From positions 78,984-142,983 of the forward strand of contig NZ_JABBNC010000027.1 in NCBI RefSeq assembly GCF_012933445.1: a DNA stretch of 64,000 nt. The letters are read 5' to 3'. The notes under the pieces are model-generated. The model saw only the letters and a program-made list of their open reading frames with translations, ran no database searches and was not told the origin of the DNA. The DNA is from Actinoplanes sp. TBRC 11911 (GTDB lineage: Bacteria > Actinomycetota > Actinomycetes > Mycobacteriales > Micromonosporaceae). The translations under genes and the position numbers were made by a program. How positions within the stretch are numbered: the stretch's first letter is position 1; each line of letters opens with the position of its first letter. Of this stretch, positions 9,081-18,534 are shown piece by piece.

Positions 9081-9140
9081 ATCAAACCTTTGATTGACTA
9101 ATCGCCTCCTGGATGCGTACGGTTTGAAATCGCTCAAACC
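9081..9140. promoter_or_regulatory. Operators in the ArsR/MFS divergent promoter
   Basis: Two dyads share the half-site TCAAACC: ATCAAA-CC-TTTGAT (9081-9094) and GGTTTGA-N6-TCAAACC (9121-9140). They lie between the divergent starts, the second ending about 20 bases before the MFS start codon. Repressor binding would cover both promoters. Confidence 0.7.
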
Positions 9141-9161
9141 TTGGCGTTGTTGAGGAGAAAC

Positions 9162-10355
9162 GTGTACCGCCGCTTGCTCATGCTCACCCTGGGAACCTTC
9201 GCAGTAGGGACCGACGGCTTCGTCGTCGCCGGGATCCTGCCGGACGTGTCTCGAACACTCGACGTGAACACAACCTCGGCTGGACTGCTGGTCACGACGT
9301 TCGCACTGACCTACGCCATCTCTTCGCCGGTCATCGCGGCGACAGCGTCGCACCTGCCCCGTAAGCAACTACTGATCGCGGGGCTCGTCGTCCTCGCACT
9401 TGGCAATATCGCGACCGCGACGATGCCTACCTACGGCCTCGTCCTGGCCAGCCGCGTCGTCGCCGGCCTCGGCGCCGGCATGTTCACCCCGACCGCCACC
9501 GCGGCCGCCGCCGCACTGGCACCCGCACATCAGCGCGGAAAAGCACTGGCAATAGTCACCGCCGGGCTCAGCTCCGCCACCGCGCTGGGCGCACCGATCG
9601 GCACCGCCATCGGCAGCCAGACCAACTGGCAGACCACCCTGGTCTTCGTGGCAGCACTGGCCGTGCTCGCCGCAACCGGCATCGCGTTCATCCTTCCTGC
9701 GCTGCCCGCCGCACCGACCATCGGGCTCAAGGAGAGGCTGGCAACAGCCATGGATGCCCGGATCGGATTCACCCTGCTGACAACGCTGCTGGTCTTCACT
9801 GGCCTGCTCACCAACTACACCTTCGTTGCGGAATCATTCGACCGGGCAACCAGGGGAAACGGCCTGACACTCGCGATCCTTCTTTTCGTCTGGGGCACCG
9901 GAGCCACCATCGGCAGCCTGACCGCCGGCCACCTCGCCGACCGCATCTCGACCCAACGCATCATCGTCACAGCATTGGTCATCGTCGCCATCGACTTCAC
10001 ACTTCTCCCGCTGACCAATCAGCATCTTGCGACCGCCGTTGTCGCACTGTTCATCTGGGGCGCCTGCGGCTGGGCCCACCTCGTCCCCTTGCAGCATCGC
10101 CTCGTCGGCGTCGCCCCGGGACACGCACCAGTCACACTCGGCCTCAACGGTTCAGCAATCTACCTGGCAACCGCTGCATCCGGTCTGACCGGAGCTGCCG
10201 GCATCGGGCTCGTGGGCGTCCATAATCTTGGCCCGTTCGCGTTGATCTTCTTGGCACTCGGCCTTGTCGCGTCGCTCCTATCCGCCAAGCTGATCGCGAT
10301 CCGGTCCGGCCAAAGCGAGGTACCAGCTCCGGCTCAACCTACGCCCACGCACTAA
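9162..10355 (+). CDS. MFS drug/metabolite exporter (DHA1 type)
   Basis: The product is 397 residues with about twelve transmembrane helices. It shows MFS signatures: GTDGFVVAGILPDVS in helix 1, the loop RKQLLIAGL, and GLGAGMFTPTATA in helix 4-5. GTG at 9162 is taken as start because GAGGAG lies six bases upstream; a longer frame from a TTG at 9141 includes this ribosome site and is unlikely. Proteins of this class export small molecules by proton antiport. The ArsR-type gene and shared operators imply substrate-induced expression. Confidence 0.9.
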   Translation: MYRRLLMLTLGTFAVGTDGFVVAGILPDVSRTLDVNTTSAGLLVTTFALTYAISSPVIAATASHLPRKQLLIAGLVVLALGNIATATMPTYGLVLASRVVAGLGAGMFTPTATAAAAALAPAHQRGKALAIVTAGLSSATALGAPIGTAIGSQTNWQTTLVFVAALAVLAATGIAFILPALPAAPTIGLKERLATAMDARIGFTLLTTLLVFTGLLTNYTFVAESFDRATRGNGLTLAILLFVWGTGATIGSLTAGHLADRISTQRIIVTALVIVAIDFTLLPLTNQHLATAVVALFIWGACGWAHLVPLQHRLVGVAPGHAPVTLGLNGSAIYLATAASGLTGAAGIGLVGVHNLGPFALIFLALGLVASLLSAKLIAIRSGQSEVPAPAQPTPTH

Positions 10356-10438
10356 ACGTTGACGGAAGCCGGGCACTACACCAGACGATCGCGTCAACCC
10401 CGAATTGCCCATCCGGCGGCAGGAACCTTCGGCCCCGA

Positions 10439-11389
10439 TCAGCCCCCCATAATTAGCTCATATGAGTGCACACGCATTCCGGGATCGATGATCGGGCTGT
10501 GAATCATGATCTCGTCCGCCCCGAATCTGCCGGCCAGCTCGACCAGACGGGTGCGGACCACCTCCGGTGTGCCCTGCGCGGAATGCTTGCGGAACGCGGC
10601 GACCACCTGGCGCTCCTCTGCGCTGAACTCATACTTGGCGGCGTCGTCAATCCCGAGAACACCGATGCTCGGCTGATTGGTGGCGAGCCGGGCACGGATG
10701 ACGTTCGCTGGACCTGCGAGTACCTCGGCTTCAGCGTCGCTGTCGGCGCCGATGGCGTGGACGGCGAGCATCAGCCGGGGTGCATCGTTCCAAGGGGACG
10801 GCCGGAACTCCGTGCGGTAACGATCCACCGCCGCCGTGGCGTTCTGCGGCCGGAGGTGGTGGGCGAAGGCCATCGGCAGGCCCAGCCTTGCCGCCAGTGC
10901 GGCACCGGCTGGGCTGGACGCGAGAAGCCACGGCTGAGCCGCATACTGATGGTTCGCTGTCAGGCGGAGGATCTCCGCCACGCTCGCGTGGTACTCCTCC
11001 TCGGTCGCCGGGTCCCGACGCCGCCGTAGGGCTCGTGCCACCTCTTCGGGAGCTCCCGGACCACGTCCTATGCCGAGATCGATACGCCCGGGAAAGAAGG
11101 AGGTGAGAGCCTCAAATTGTTCCGCGAGCGAGAGCGGGGCGTGGTTGACCGCCAGCACGCCACCCGAACCGACTCGGATAGATGTGGTCACGGACGCCAC
11201 TCGGGCAATGACCACCGCCGGAGGGAACGCGATGAACGACAGCTCACCGTGGTGTTCGGTGTACCAGATCCGGTGGTAGCCGGCGCGGTCCGCGGCCTGG
11301 GCCACGTCGACGAAGCCGTGCGCGTCCACGGCGGGGTGGGCAGTGTCGGTAGAGAGGAGCTCCAGGACCGAAACCGGGAAATCCATCAT
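10439..11389 (-). CDS. LLM-class flavin-dependent oxidoreductase
   Basis: The product is about 316 residues and luciferase-like. It has SVLELL at the start, RIWYTEHH, then IRVGSGGVLAVNHAPLSLAEQFEAL and RIDLGIGRGPG, which form the F420/FMN-binding barrel of the 'MsnO8-like' LLM subgroup. It probably oxidises a small molecule with FMNH2 or F420. GGAG eight bases before the ATG-ATG pair at 11389/11386 favours this start over the GTG at 11419. A second intact paralogue (38168-39124) and a decayed one (31.3-31.8 kb) occur in the window. Confidence 0.88.
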   Translation of the reverse strand: MMDFPVSVLELLSTDTAHPAVDAHGFVDVAQAADRAGYHRIWYTEHHGELSFIAFPPAVVIARVASVTTSIRVGSGGVLAVNHAPLSLAEQFEALTSFFPGRIDLGIGRGPGAPEEVARALRRRRDPATEEEYHASVAEILRLTANHQYAAQPWLLASSPAGAALAARLGLPMAFAHHLRPQNATAAVDRYRTEFRPSPWNDAPRLMLAVHAIGADSDAEAEVLAGPANVIRARLATNQPSIGVLGIDDAAKYEFSAEERQVVAAFRKHSAQGTPEVVRTRLVELAGRFGADEIMIHSPIIDPGMRVHSYELIMGG

Positions 11390-11662
11390 CGCCGCGACTC
11401 CATCAATTGCGGCAGACACCGGAGCCCGAAGTCACATCGGGCAGCCGCACATCGCGGGCTTACCATCGTTGCTCACACATCCTGACTCTAGATATCGGTA
11501 CCCTGGCTGCTGATCAACACCCGTGAGCCGCTGCCCCCGGGTTCGGCCAACGTGGTCCCGGCGTCGCGTTTAGTCCATCGCTGCTGGCTGCCGGAGCGAG
11601 CCGACGGCAGGTCGCCACCCGTGGTGTGGCAGGCTCTTGCAGGACCTCTCAACGAACAGCTT

Positions 11663-12790
11663 TCATCCGGTGATCGCCGCCGACACGGCCCGAATCAGCG
11701 ATAGAGCACGGTTATCGCCGGTTGTTGTCCGAACCATTTTGTTCATGGCATAGCCATACGTGGCGCGGGCCTCCGGATCGATGACAGCCATCGAGCCACC
11801 GAAACCACCCCAGTACAAGGTGTTTCGACCGAAGGTACTTCCGTCGCCGAGACCGAAGCCAAGGCCGAAGCGAGCGGGGATGCCCATGACCACATCAAGC
11901 CCTTCGCCTTGAAGGTCGAATGCCTTGCGGGCGCCGGCTTCCGACATGAATCGATGGCCTTTGGCGACACCGCCGTTGGCGAGAATGGCGTGGACCTCAG
12001 CGATCGCCCGTGCATTACCCATGCCGCCGATAGCCGGGATCTCTGCCGCGCGCCAGGCTCGCGTACGGGTCGCTGCCACATCGACCGGAGGATTGGTTAG
12101 CATATTGTCCAGTAGAGAGGGAAGGCTGCCGCTGTGCCGCTGGTCGGCCGGTGGGATCAGGTCAGCGACGCGAAAATCCTCGGACTCCGGAAGTCCGATG
12201 TAGAAGTCCGCCTCGAGTGGCTCAGCGATCTCCTGACGGAAGACGGAACCGAGCGATTGCCCGGTAACCCGGCGGACCACCTCACCCACCAGATAACCCT
12301 GGGTCGTCCCGTGATAGCCGGGCGCCGTTCCTGGAACCCAGTACGGCGCTTGGGCGGCCAACAGTTCGGTGACTTTCTCCCAGTCGTACAGGTCAGTACC
12401 GCTAACCGGTTCCCTCCAGCCGGACAACCCCGCGGTGTGGCCCAGCACGTGGCGAACCAACACACCGCCCTTCCCGTTGGCGGCGAACTCGGGCCAGTAG
12501 CGAGCCACTGGCGCGTCGAGATCGAGGGCTCCGCGATCGGCGAGAAGCAGCGCCGTCAAATTGGTCATCGTCTTGGTCGTGGAGAACACGTTGACGATGG
12601 TGTCGCGGTCCCACGCCCGAGTCCGGCTCGCGTCCGCATACCCGCCCCAGAGGTCCACGACGGTCTCACCATCGACCGTCGCGCAGAACGATGCACCGAC
12701 ATCCGCGCCGTGGGCCAAGTGTTCACTGAATACCGCACGCACCTTCGCATACCGGTCGTGCGCGAATCCTTGGACCATTCCGCTGCTCAC
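11663..12790 (-). CDS. Serine hydrolase, beta-lactamase/EstB family
   Basis: The product is 375 residues. It has the class C beta-lactamase fold with the nucleophile motif STTK in NVFSTTKTMTNL, and a GYHGTTQGYLVGEVV segment where the Tyr motif is expected. Members are esterases, D-aminopeptidases or lactamase-like proteins, and this one lacks a signal peptide, so a cytoplasmic esterase is most likely. GTG at 12790 has AAGGAG seven bases upstream. It lies 93 bases after the alcohol dehydrogenase on the same strand and may share its operator-promoter at 13986. A decayed relative sits at 47.4-47.9 kb. Confidence 0.85.
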   Translation of the reverse strand: MSSGMVQGFAHDRYAKVRAVFSEHLAHGADVGASFCATVDGETVVDLWGGYADASRTRAWDRDTIVNVFSTTKTMTNLTALLLADRGALDLDAPVARYWPEFAANGKGGVLVRHVLGHTAGLSGWREPVSGTDLYDWEKVTELLAAQAPYWVPGTAPGYHGTTQGYLVGEVVRRVTGQSLGSVFRQEIAEPLEADFYIGLPESEDFRVADLIPPADQRHSGSLPSLLDNMLTNPPVDVAATRTRAWRAAEIPAIGGMGNARAIAEVHAILANGGVAKGHRFMSEAGARKAFDLQGEGLDVVMGIPARFGLGFGLGDGSTFGRNTLYWGGFGGSMAVIDPEARATYGYAMNKMVRTTTGDNRALSLIRAVSAAITG

Positions 12791-12883
12791 TTCGACTCCT
12801 TGATCTGCGGATCGAACATCAGAACGAACTTGTCCAGCGATACGCGGACAATCATCAAGCTTCGAGCAATCAAAACGTCGTCG

Positions 12884-13891
12884 TCATTGCGGTAGGAGTA
12901 CCGAACGCAGGTTGGCTTGACTGAGGTTCTCGAATGCTTCCTCGGCCCGATCGAGGGGATACGTTTCGATGATCGGGCGGATGTTCCTGAGGACAGCGAA
13001 GTTCAGCGTCTCCTCGCTGTCGCGTGCGTGTCCGGCATACCGGCCCGAGATGCTCAGCTGGGGCTGCACCAGGTTATGGCCGGTGACGTGAATCGGGTCC
13101 AAGCCCTCCAGCACCAGCAATTGTCCGTTCGGTTTGAGGCCGTTGACCAGAGCGGACTGAAGGCCCCCCAAGGAGACTGTGTCCAGAATCGCCACCGCAC
13201 CACCCATAGCATGCAAGGCGTCGCCGGGGTCGGTGGCGGTGCTGTCGACGAACTCGTCCGCGCCGAGTCGCCGAGCGAGTTCTTGCTTGACGCGTCCGCG
13301 ACTGATCGCGACGGTACGGAAACCCATCGCCCTCGCGAACTGCACAGCCAGGTGGCCGAGTCCGCCGAAGCCGTGGATCGCGATGAGATCCCCCGGCCCT
13401 GCATGCGAACGCCGTAAGGCGTTGAATGCAGTGACGCCGGCACACATCATCGGCGCCGCCTCGGGAAAGTCTAGGCCCTCGGGCATGCGTGCGACCGCGT
13501 CCTGCGGCGCGACCATGTATTGGGCGTAACCGCCATCGTACGTGCTGCCGACAATCTTCCGGTCGACACAATTCAGGAAGTCACCGCGCCGGCAATAATC
13601 GCACGTTAAATCGCTTCCACCGAACCACCCGACACCGACGCGATCTCCAACATTCCACATATCGACGCCATCACCGAGCGCGTCGACGACGCCAGCAATC
13701 TCATGACCGGGCACCCTCGGCAGCTGCGTACCGAGAAATCCGTTCCGAGGGATTTCGTCGCCGGCACAAACCCCGCACGCGTGCACTTTCACGCGCACTT
13801 TCCCTGGCCCAGGGTCAGGCACGGGGACGTCGGCAAGGACAAACGGTTTGCCAGCTACCTGAGCTTGTACCACGCGCATCGACGCTGTCAT
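12884..13891 (-). CDS. Zinc-dependent alcohol dehydrogenase (MDR family)
   Basis: The product is 335 residues. It has a GroES-like N-domain with catalytic-zinc ligands in CGVCAGDE and PGHEIAG, and a Rossmann domain with GFGGLGHLAVQFA. The structural-zinc loop reads DLTCDYCRRGDFLNC: three Cys of the usual four, with the first apparently replaced by Asp or lost. It likely oxidises an alcohol or reduces an aldehyde with NAD(P). ATG at 13891 has GGAG eight bases upstream. The stop precedes the serine hydrolase by 93 bases. Confidence 0.9.
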   Translation of the reverse strand: MTASMRVVQAQVAGKPFVLADVPVPDPGPGKVRVKVHACGVCAGDEIPRNGFLGTQLPRVPGHEIAGVVDALGDGVDMWNVGDRVGVGWFGGSDLTCDYCRRGDFLNCVDRKIVGSTYDGGYAQYMVAPQDAVARMPEGLDFPEAAPMMCAGVTAFNALRRSHAGPGDLIAIHGFGGLGHLAVQFARAMGFRTVAISRGRVKQELARRLGADEFVDSTATDPGDALHAMGGAVAILDTVSLGGLQSALVNGLKPNGQLLVLEGLDPIHVTGHNLVQPQLSISGRYAGHARDSEETLNFAVLRNIRPIIETYPLDRAEEAFENLSQANLRSVLLPQ

Positions 13892-13985
13892 CTAGTTCTT
13901 CTCCGAAACTGTGACCAGTGGGTTGGCTGACCACTACCGACAACACCAATCGCAACCTCGCCAGTGCGGATTACTTGCGGTAGCT

Positions 13986-14009
13986 CTGACTTTACACTTT
14001 ACTACTCAG
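13986..14009 (-). promoter_or_regulatory. CTGACT-type dyad operator (site 3, degenerate)
   Basis: CTGACTTT-N8-CTACTCAG, about 95 bases upstream of the alcohol dehydrogenase start. The second arm differs at two positions from the consensus. The 8-8-8 geometry is kept. Confidence 0.45.
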
Positions 14010-14198
14010 CCCGCTGCGGCCCGACGAGTCATATGTCACATCATCAATCGAAGACGCCGTACCCAACCTCATGGACGTCGATGAGCTGCGACGAAGCATC
14101 GTGTCTGCCGAGCAACCGGCGACCGGCGGAGTTCGCCGCAGCTCAGACACCGTGCTGCCACGGTTATTGGTTGAGCTTCGCCTCGAACATCCCTGCTA

Positions 14199-14565
14199 GT
14201 ACCCTGACCACGAACGTTGAGGTGTCGAGGGTCAAGCTGCTCGGGCCGTAGTTTGGCCCCAGCGGCATCGGCGTTCGCTGCGGATGCGGGCGTGTTCGAG
14301 GCGTTGCGCCGCGAGGACGTCGGGGTGGCGGGCTTGGCGTTACGCCAGCACAGGTATCGGTGCAGGTGACGGGTCATGGCCGGATGGTTGCGGTGGTTCG
14401 AGCCGGCGATCACGAAGGTGCGTAGTGGCCCGAACTGAGCCTCGATCGGGTTGGCCCAGGAGGCGTAGGTCGGGTGAAACACAGCTCGACCTTGTTACTG
14501 GCCGCCCACGCCCCCATCGTTGCGCCTTTGTGCGCGGACAGATCGTCCAGGATGACGTAGATCGG
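14199..14565 (-). mobile_element. IS630-family remnant (one end plus transposase 3' part)
   Basis: The stretch matches the complete IS630 element at 32706-33944 from its terminal repeat (CTAG-TACCCTGACCACGAACGTT, against GTGCCCTGACCAAGAACGTT) up to the middle of the DDE domain. Homology then stops abruptly at 14565. A base lost near 14480 breaks the frame around HPTYASWANPIEAQF. The other half and second terminal repeat are gone. The break lies about 35 bases before the operators of the TetR gene, so the deletion may have brought that gene here. Confidence 0.85.
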
Positions 14566-14600
14566 AACCTTCCTTGAGGAGCATCGCCCGTACTGAATCT

Positions 14601-14630
14601 GCACTCGGGTGCAGAACTGCACTCGAGTGC
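14601..14630 (+). promoter_or_regulatory. Twin palindromic operators of the TetR gene
   Basis: GCACTCGGGTGC (14601-14612) and GCACTCGAGTGC (14619-14630) are 12-base dyads seven bases apart, followed by ACCATACTCTTG, a possible -10. They lie about 55 bases upstream of the regulator start. Likely autoregulatory binding sites. Confidence 0.7.
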
Positions 14631-14683
14631 ACCATACTCTTGTCTGCGAGGATGGAGGCAATACAGAACGAGGAGCTCGCACG

Positions 14684-15298
14684 ATGACGCTGGACACAAC
14701 TGGACGGCCGGTCGGCGCCGGGTCGGCGCCGGTGACACGGGAACGGCTGTTCGAGGCCGCGATCGAAGTCATCACCGAGCGGGGATACGACCGGGCGACG
14801 ATGGAGGACATCGCGACGAAAGCAGGCGTTGCTCGTCGCACCGCCTTCAACCACTTTCCCGCGAAGTCCGACATCGCAGTCGAGTGGGCAGTCAGGCGCG
14901 CCCACGATGCCTTTGGCCTGGCACGCCATAAGCGAACAGGCACTGATCGGGTGCGCGCCTACTTCCACGAGCTCGCCGCCATGAACGAGCGCAATTGGGA
15001 ACAGACCCGGCAACTCACCAGAGGCTTGCTACGCAGTTACGGGTCGCCGAGCCATCGACCACACATGCCTCAAGAGCTGCGTGACTGGCTCGAGGAGACC
15101 GCGCACGCGTGGCCCGGGAGCTCCCTCCCGGAGGGGATGACGTATCCGACGCTCCTGACGGAGATGCTCTATGACATCTATCAGGGCGCACTTCTTCGAC
15201 GAATAGGCGACGACCTCAAGCCAGGCTCGTTCATCCGTGAGGTCGACGCCGGAGTCAGCCTTGTTCTCGCCCGGAGCCTCGGCAGCTCTACTCAATGA
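14684..15298 (+). CDS. TetR-family transcriptional regulator
   Basis: The product is 204 residues. The N-terminal HTH reads RERLFEAAIEVITERGYDRATMEDIATKAGVARRTAFNHFPAKSDI in register with the TetR family; the all-helical C-terminal ligand domain is not assignable. ATG at 14684 is preceded by GAGGAG. No divergent partner gene remains, since the upstream DNA is an IS630 fragment. Its target may have been lost, or may be the convergent SARP region. Confidence 0.88.
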   Translation: MTLDTTGRPVGAGSAPVTRERLFEAAIEVITERGYDRATMEDIATKAGVARRTAFNHFPAKSDIAVEWAVRRAHDAFGLARHKRTGTDRVRAYFHELAAMNERNWEQTRQLTRGLLRSYGSPSHRPHMPQELRDWLEETAHAWPGSSLPEGMTYPTLLTEMLYDIYQGALLRRIGDDLKPGSFIREVDAGVSLVLARSLGSSTQ

Positions 15299-15332
15299 CC
15301 CGCCGGCAGACCCTGGACACGCAGCGAAGCCA

Positions 15333-17201
15333 TCAACCGTTCGAGGGCCACTCCGGTGCGACCGCGGATGCGGATTTTCTGAGAAGGATCTTCTGCCGAT
15401 CCTCGGAACTGTCCATCTCCACGCTGAGGCGATAGGCGAGCCCGCGGACCAGGGCCGGGAACTGAAACCGGTTGGGTCCGTTGCTCCGCGCAAGATGAAG
15501 GCGATGTATGGCCAGCAGCGCCGCAGCTGCCTCATGGGCCGTGATGCCCAGCAGATCTGCAGCCGACGCAGGGGTGATGTCGCCGGCGTCAAGCCAGGCA
15601 AGTAGCCGAAACACTCGTGCGTGGGAAGGGATGAGGCGCCGATAAGGTCGGCGAGCCCGCTCTTCTGCTTCGATACAGTCGTCCTGCTCAGCGCTGGAGG
15701 AATTCAGCTCGTTGATGATTTGCTGCTTCGCCGCGTCCAACGGGAGATGAGGGTGTATCGCGAGCCGGTTGGCGACGATCCGGATCATCATCGGGTTTCC
15801 GCAGGTCATCTCAATGATCTCGCGGGCCTCGCCCGGCTCGTTCCGCAGCCGCGCAACGCCCACCGTTTTCGCCAGCATCGTCCAGCTTTCGTCATCGCTG
15901 AGCTGCGGAATGGTGAACCACTCCGTTCCTGCCGGATGCCAGTGCCTCGTGAAACTGGTGATGATCGCGGCACTGCCGGCACCACCGGGCAACAGGTGGC
16001 GTATCTGCTCACCGTCGCGGGCGTCGTCGAGCACGATGAGAACTCGGCGCGCAGCGAGGACGTCCCGCCACTGCGCTGCCCTATCAGCGATTCGATGCGG
16101 CATCGCGGCGTCGGCGGCCGTGAACGCGCGTAGGAACGAGCCGAGCACGGCGTGTGGATCGGCAGGATTGGCGGTTGAGCCACCCAGATCAACGAAGAGT
16201 TGCCCGTCGGGAAAAGCATCGCTCAGCTTGGCGGCGACATGCACAGCCAGCGCCGTCTTGCCGACGCCGGCAAGGCCTTCCAGCCCGACCAGCGGCACTC
16301 CGTGCGGCCGGGTCAGCCGCTCGGTCAGGTCGGCCACAAGTGATGATCGCCCGACGAAGTCCGGCACATCTGATGGAAGCTGCCGCGGTCCGCGATTCGT
16401 ATATGGCGATGGGGCTGCGCGGACGGCCACGGTGTTCGTCACGGCGCCCGAGGGGAGCAATGTGGGATCTCCTCGCAGCATCTTGGTGTGCAGCTCTTGG
16501 ACCTCCGGCCCCGGCTCGACTCCGAGTTCCTGCCGCAGATCGCGTTGCAGCTCTCGGTATGCCTCGAACGCTTCCGCACGTAAGCCGGATCGGTAAAGCG
16601 CCACCATGTAGAACTCGTGGAGACGCTCACGGAAGGGATACACGGCGATCACGGTAGGGAACTCCGCGAGAATCTCGCGGTGGCGGCCGAGCTGCAACTC
16701 AAGACCGAAACGTTCCTCCATGACGGCCGCACGCTGATATTTCAACCGGCTGCGTTGCGTGTCGGCCCAGATACCGTCGACGCCGGCCAGTGGTTCCCCG
16801 CGAAACAGGGCGAGGGCTTCGTTAAGACGGGCGAGGTGCCTCTCGTCGTTCATGCCGATCGGAAGATGAGTAGCAAGCTCACGAAACCGGAGCATATCCA
16901 GGTTTTGCGACGACACCGGCATGGAATAGCCGTTCGCGACGGTCTCGACCGCTTGCGGGTCAGCGACCAGCGCGGCCCGCAGCCGCGAGACGTGGGTACG
17001 CACCGTCTTGACCGCGGAAGCCGGTGGCCGGTCACCCCAGACGACGTAGGCGAGTTCCTCGACCGTGGCCTGGGCCCCCTCGTGCAGCAGCAAGGCCGCC
17101 AGGACCGCTCGCTGCTGTGGTGAACCGAGGCGGACCGCCATCTTTTGCCCCTGCCACGCCTCGACTGGGCCGAGAACTCCGAAAGTCAGAACGTTGCCCA
17201 C
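15333..17201 (-). CDS. SARP-family regulator with NB-ARC ATPase domain (AfsR-like, short)
   Basis: Domains in order are: OmpR-like winged helix (residues about 5-75, FGVLGPVEAWQ), bacterial transcriptional activation domain (to about 240, ending QELGVEPGPEVQELH), then an NB-ARC/STAND ATPase with P-loop GLAGVGKTALAV (about 306-318) and Walker B RVLIVLDDARD. It ends near residue 622 without the TPR array of full AfsR. Such proteins activate secondary-metabolite genes. The start is set at GTG 17201, where conserved SARP sequence begins; a frame to 17285 is open but unconserved. The divergent O-methyltransferase is the likely target. Confidence 0.88.
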   Translation of the reverse strand: MGNVLTFGVLGPVEAWQGQKMAVRLGSPQQRAVLAALLLHEGAQATVEELAYVVWGDRPPASAVKTVRTHVSRLRAALVADPQAVETVANGYSMPVSSQNLDMLRFRELATHLPIGMNDERHLARLNEALALFRGEPLAGVDGIWADTQRSRLKYQRAAVMEERFGLELQLGRHREILAEFPTVIAVYPFRERLHEFYMVALYRSGLRAEAFEAYRELQRDLRQELGVEPGPEVQELHTKMLRGDPTLLPSGAVTNTVAVRAAPSPYTNRGPRQLPSDVPDFVGRSSLVADLTERLTRPHGVPLVGLEGLAGVGKTALAVHVAAKLSDAFPDGQLFVDLGGSTANPADPHAVLGSFLRAFTAADAAMPHRIADRAAQWRDVLAARRVLIVLDDARDGEQIRHLLPGGAGSAAIITSFTRHWHPAGTEWFTIPQLSDDESWTMLAKTVGVARLRNEPGEAREIIEMTCGNPMMIRIVANRLAIHPHLPLDAAKQQIINELNSSSAEQDDCIEAEERARRPYRRLIPSHARVFRLLAWLDAGDITPASAADLLGITAHEAAAALLAIHRLHLARSNGPNRFQFPALVRGLAYRLSVEMDSSEDRQKILLRKSASAVAPEWPSNG

Positions 17202-17340
17202 TTGCCAATCGTCTCTCGCCGAAGCCCCGCACCGACGTCCGTCGGCCCGGCGACCGATCACAATCAGCTCACAGACCAGCGACAACCCTCGACTGATGCG
17301 GTTGCGGCGTCATTTCCACCATGCAGCACGAGGACAAGCA

Positions 17341-18384
17341 GTGACGAACCCAACTCGAACGCCTGCCACCAGCCCCGACGAGGAGGCTTCCGCAGAAGCC
17401 ATCCGCCTGACGCTGATGGCGCAAGGCTTCATGCATTCGCAGGCTCTGTACGTCATCGCCCGGATGGGGATCGCCAACGAGATGCTGGAAAGCCCCCGCA
17501 CCATTCCGGACCTGGCGGCCGCCGTCGGGGCCGACACCGACTCGCTGCGGCGGTTGATGCGCATAGCGGCGAATTTCGGGCTGTTCCGTGAGGTCTCTCA
17601 CGACACCTACTCGGCGACAAGCATGGGAAGACGCCTTGCCGCCGACGTTGAGGGCTCCATGGCAGACCTGCTCATCACCTGGATGGAGAGCCACTACGAG
17701 ACGTTCGGACACCTCATCCGGCGAATCCGTACCGGCGAACCCGGCTTCCGTGCGCTAAACGGCACAGACTTCTTCACGTGGCTCGAAGGAGACCCCGAAC
17801 AGCTCGGCTACTTCACGCGAGCCATGCGAAACTTCACGGAAGGCGTGCTGACCCCGCTGCTGAGTGATTATCAGCTACCCCCGGGCCGGCTCGTGGTCGA
17901 TCTCGGTGGAGGCGACGGCAGCCTCATCGCAGCACTCCTGAAAGACGAACCGGACCGCAAAGGAATCATTCTCGAGCGACCAGAGTTGACGGCGCCGGCC
18001 CAGGCCCGGATGAGGGCCGAAGGCCTCGAAAGCCGGGTCCACGTCATCGCCGGCGACTTCTTCGAGTCCGTCCCCACCGCAGATACGTACCTGCTGAAGT
18101 ACATTTTCCACGACTGGAACGACGAGAACTGCGTTCGGCTCCTGAACTCGATCAGCCGGGCTGCGCAGCCTGGCGCCCGAGTCATCGTCATTGAAGGTGT
18201 CATTCCGCCTGGCGACGAACCGCACCCCGTGAAGGCTGCCGACCTGACCATGCTCGGCATGCTCGAAGGTAAGGAACGGACCGAGGCTGAGTTCCGCACT
18301 CTGCTCACGGCCGCCGGCTTCCGACTCGACCGTGTTGTCCCGACGGCAACCTTCTACTCGATACTTGAGGCGACCAGGCTCTGA
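17341..18384 (+). CDS. SAM-dependent O-methyltransferase (carminomycin/acetylserotonin OMT type)
   Basis: The product is 347 residues. It has an N-terminal dimerisation/winged-helix domain, SAM-binding motif VVDLGGGDG at 185-193, and KYIFHDWND with the catalytic His257 typical of plant-like O-methyltransferases of polyketide pathways. It would methylate a hydroxyl on an aromatic product. GTG at 17341 has GAGGA seven bases upstream. It is divergent from the SARP regulator with 139 bases between. No polyketide synthase is nearby, so it is an orphan tailoring gene or acts on a compound made elsewhere. Confidence 0.88.
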   Translation: MTNPTRTPATSPDEEASAEAIRLTLMAQGFMHSQALYVIARMGIANEMLESPRTIPDLAAAVGADTDSLRRLMRIAANFGLFREVSHDTYSATSMGRRLAADVEGSMADLLITWMESHYETFGHLIRRIRTGEPGFRALNGTDFFTWLEGDPEQLGYFTRAMRNFTEGVLTPLLSDYQLPPGRLVVDLGGGDGSLIAALLKDEPDRKGIILERPELTAPAQARMRAEGLESRVHVIAGDFFESVPTADTYLLKYIFHDWNDENCVRLLNSISRAAQPGARVIVIEGVIPPGDEPHPVKAADLTMLGMLEGKERTEAEFRTLLTAAGFRLDRVVPTATFYSILEATRL

Positions 18385-18534
18385 GGCCGATGAGGCCCGG
18401 CCAGGCCAGACCAGCAGGATTGGCCCGGCCGGGCTGCTCACCACTCCCGGGACTAATCGGCGTACCTCAAGGCACCGATGGCACGGGCAGCGACGGCGCG
18501 TCTACGAATCAACCCGCCGGGGCGCCAGGTGAGC

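Noticed and set aside
18391..18432. Palindromic GGCCCGGCC copies after the methyltransferase as a terminator
   Set aside because: The GC-rich repeats can pair in several ways, none with a clear stem-loop and tail.
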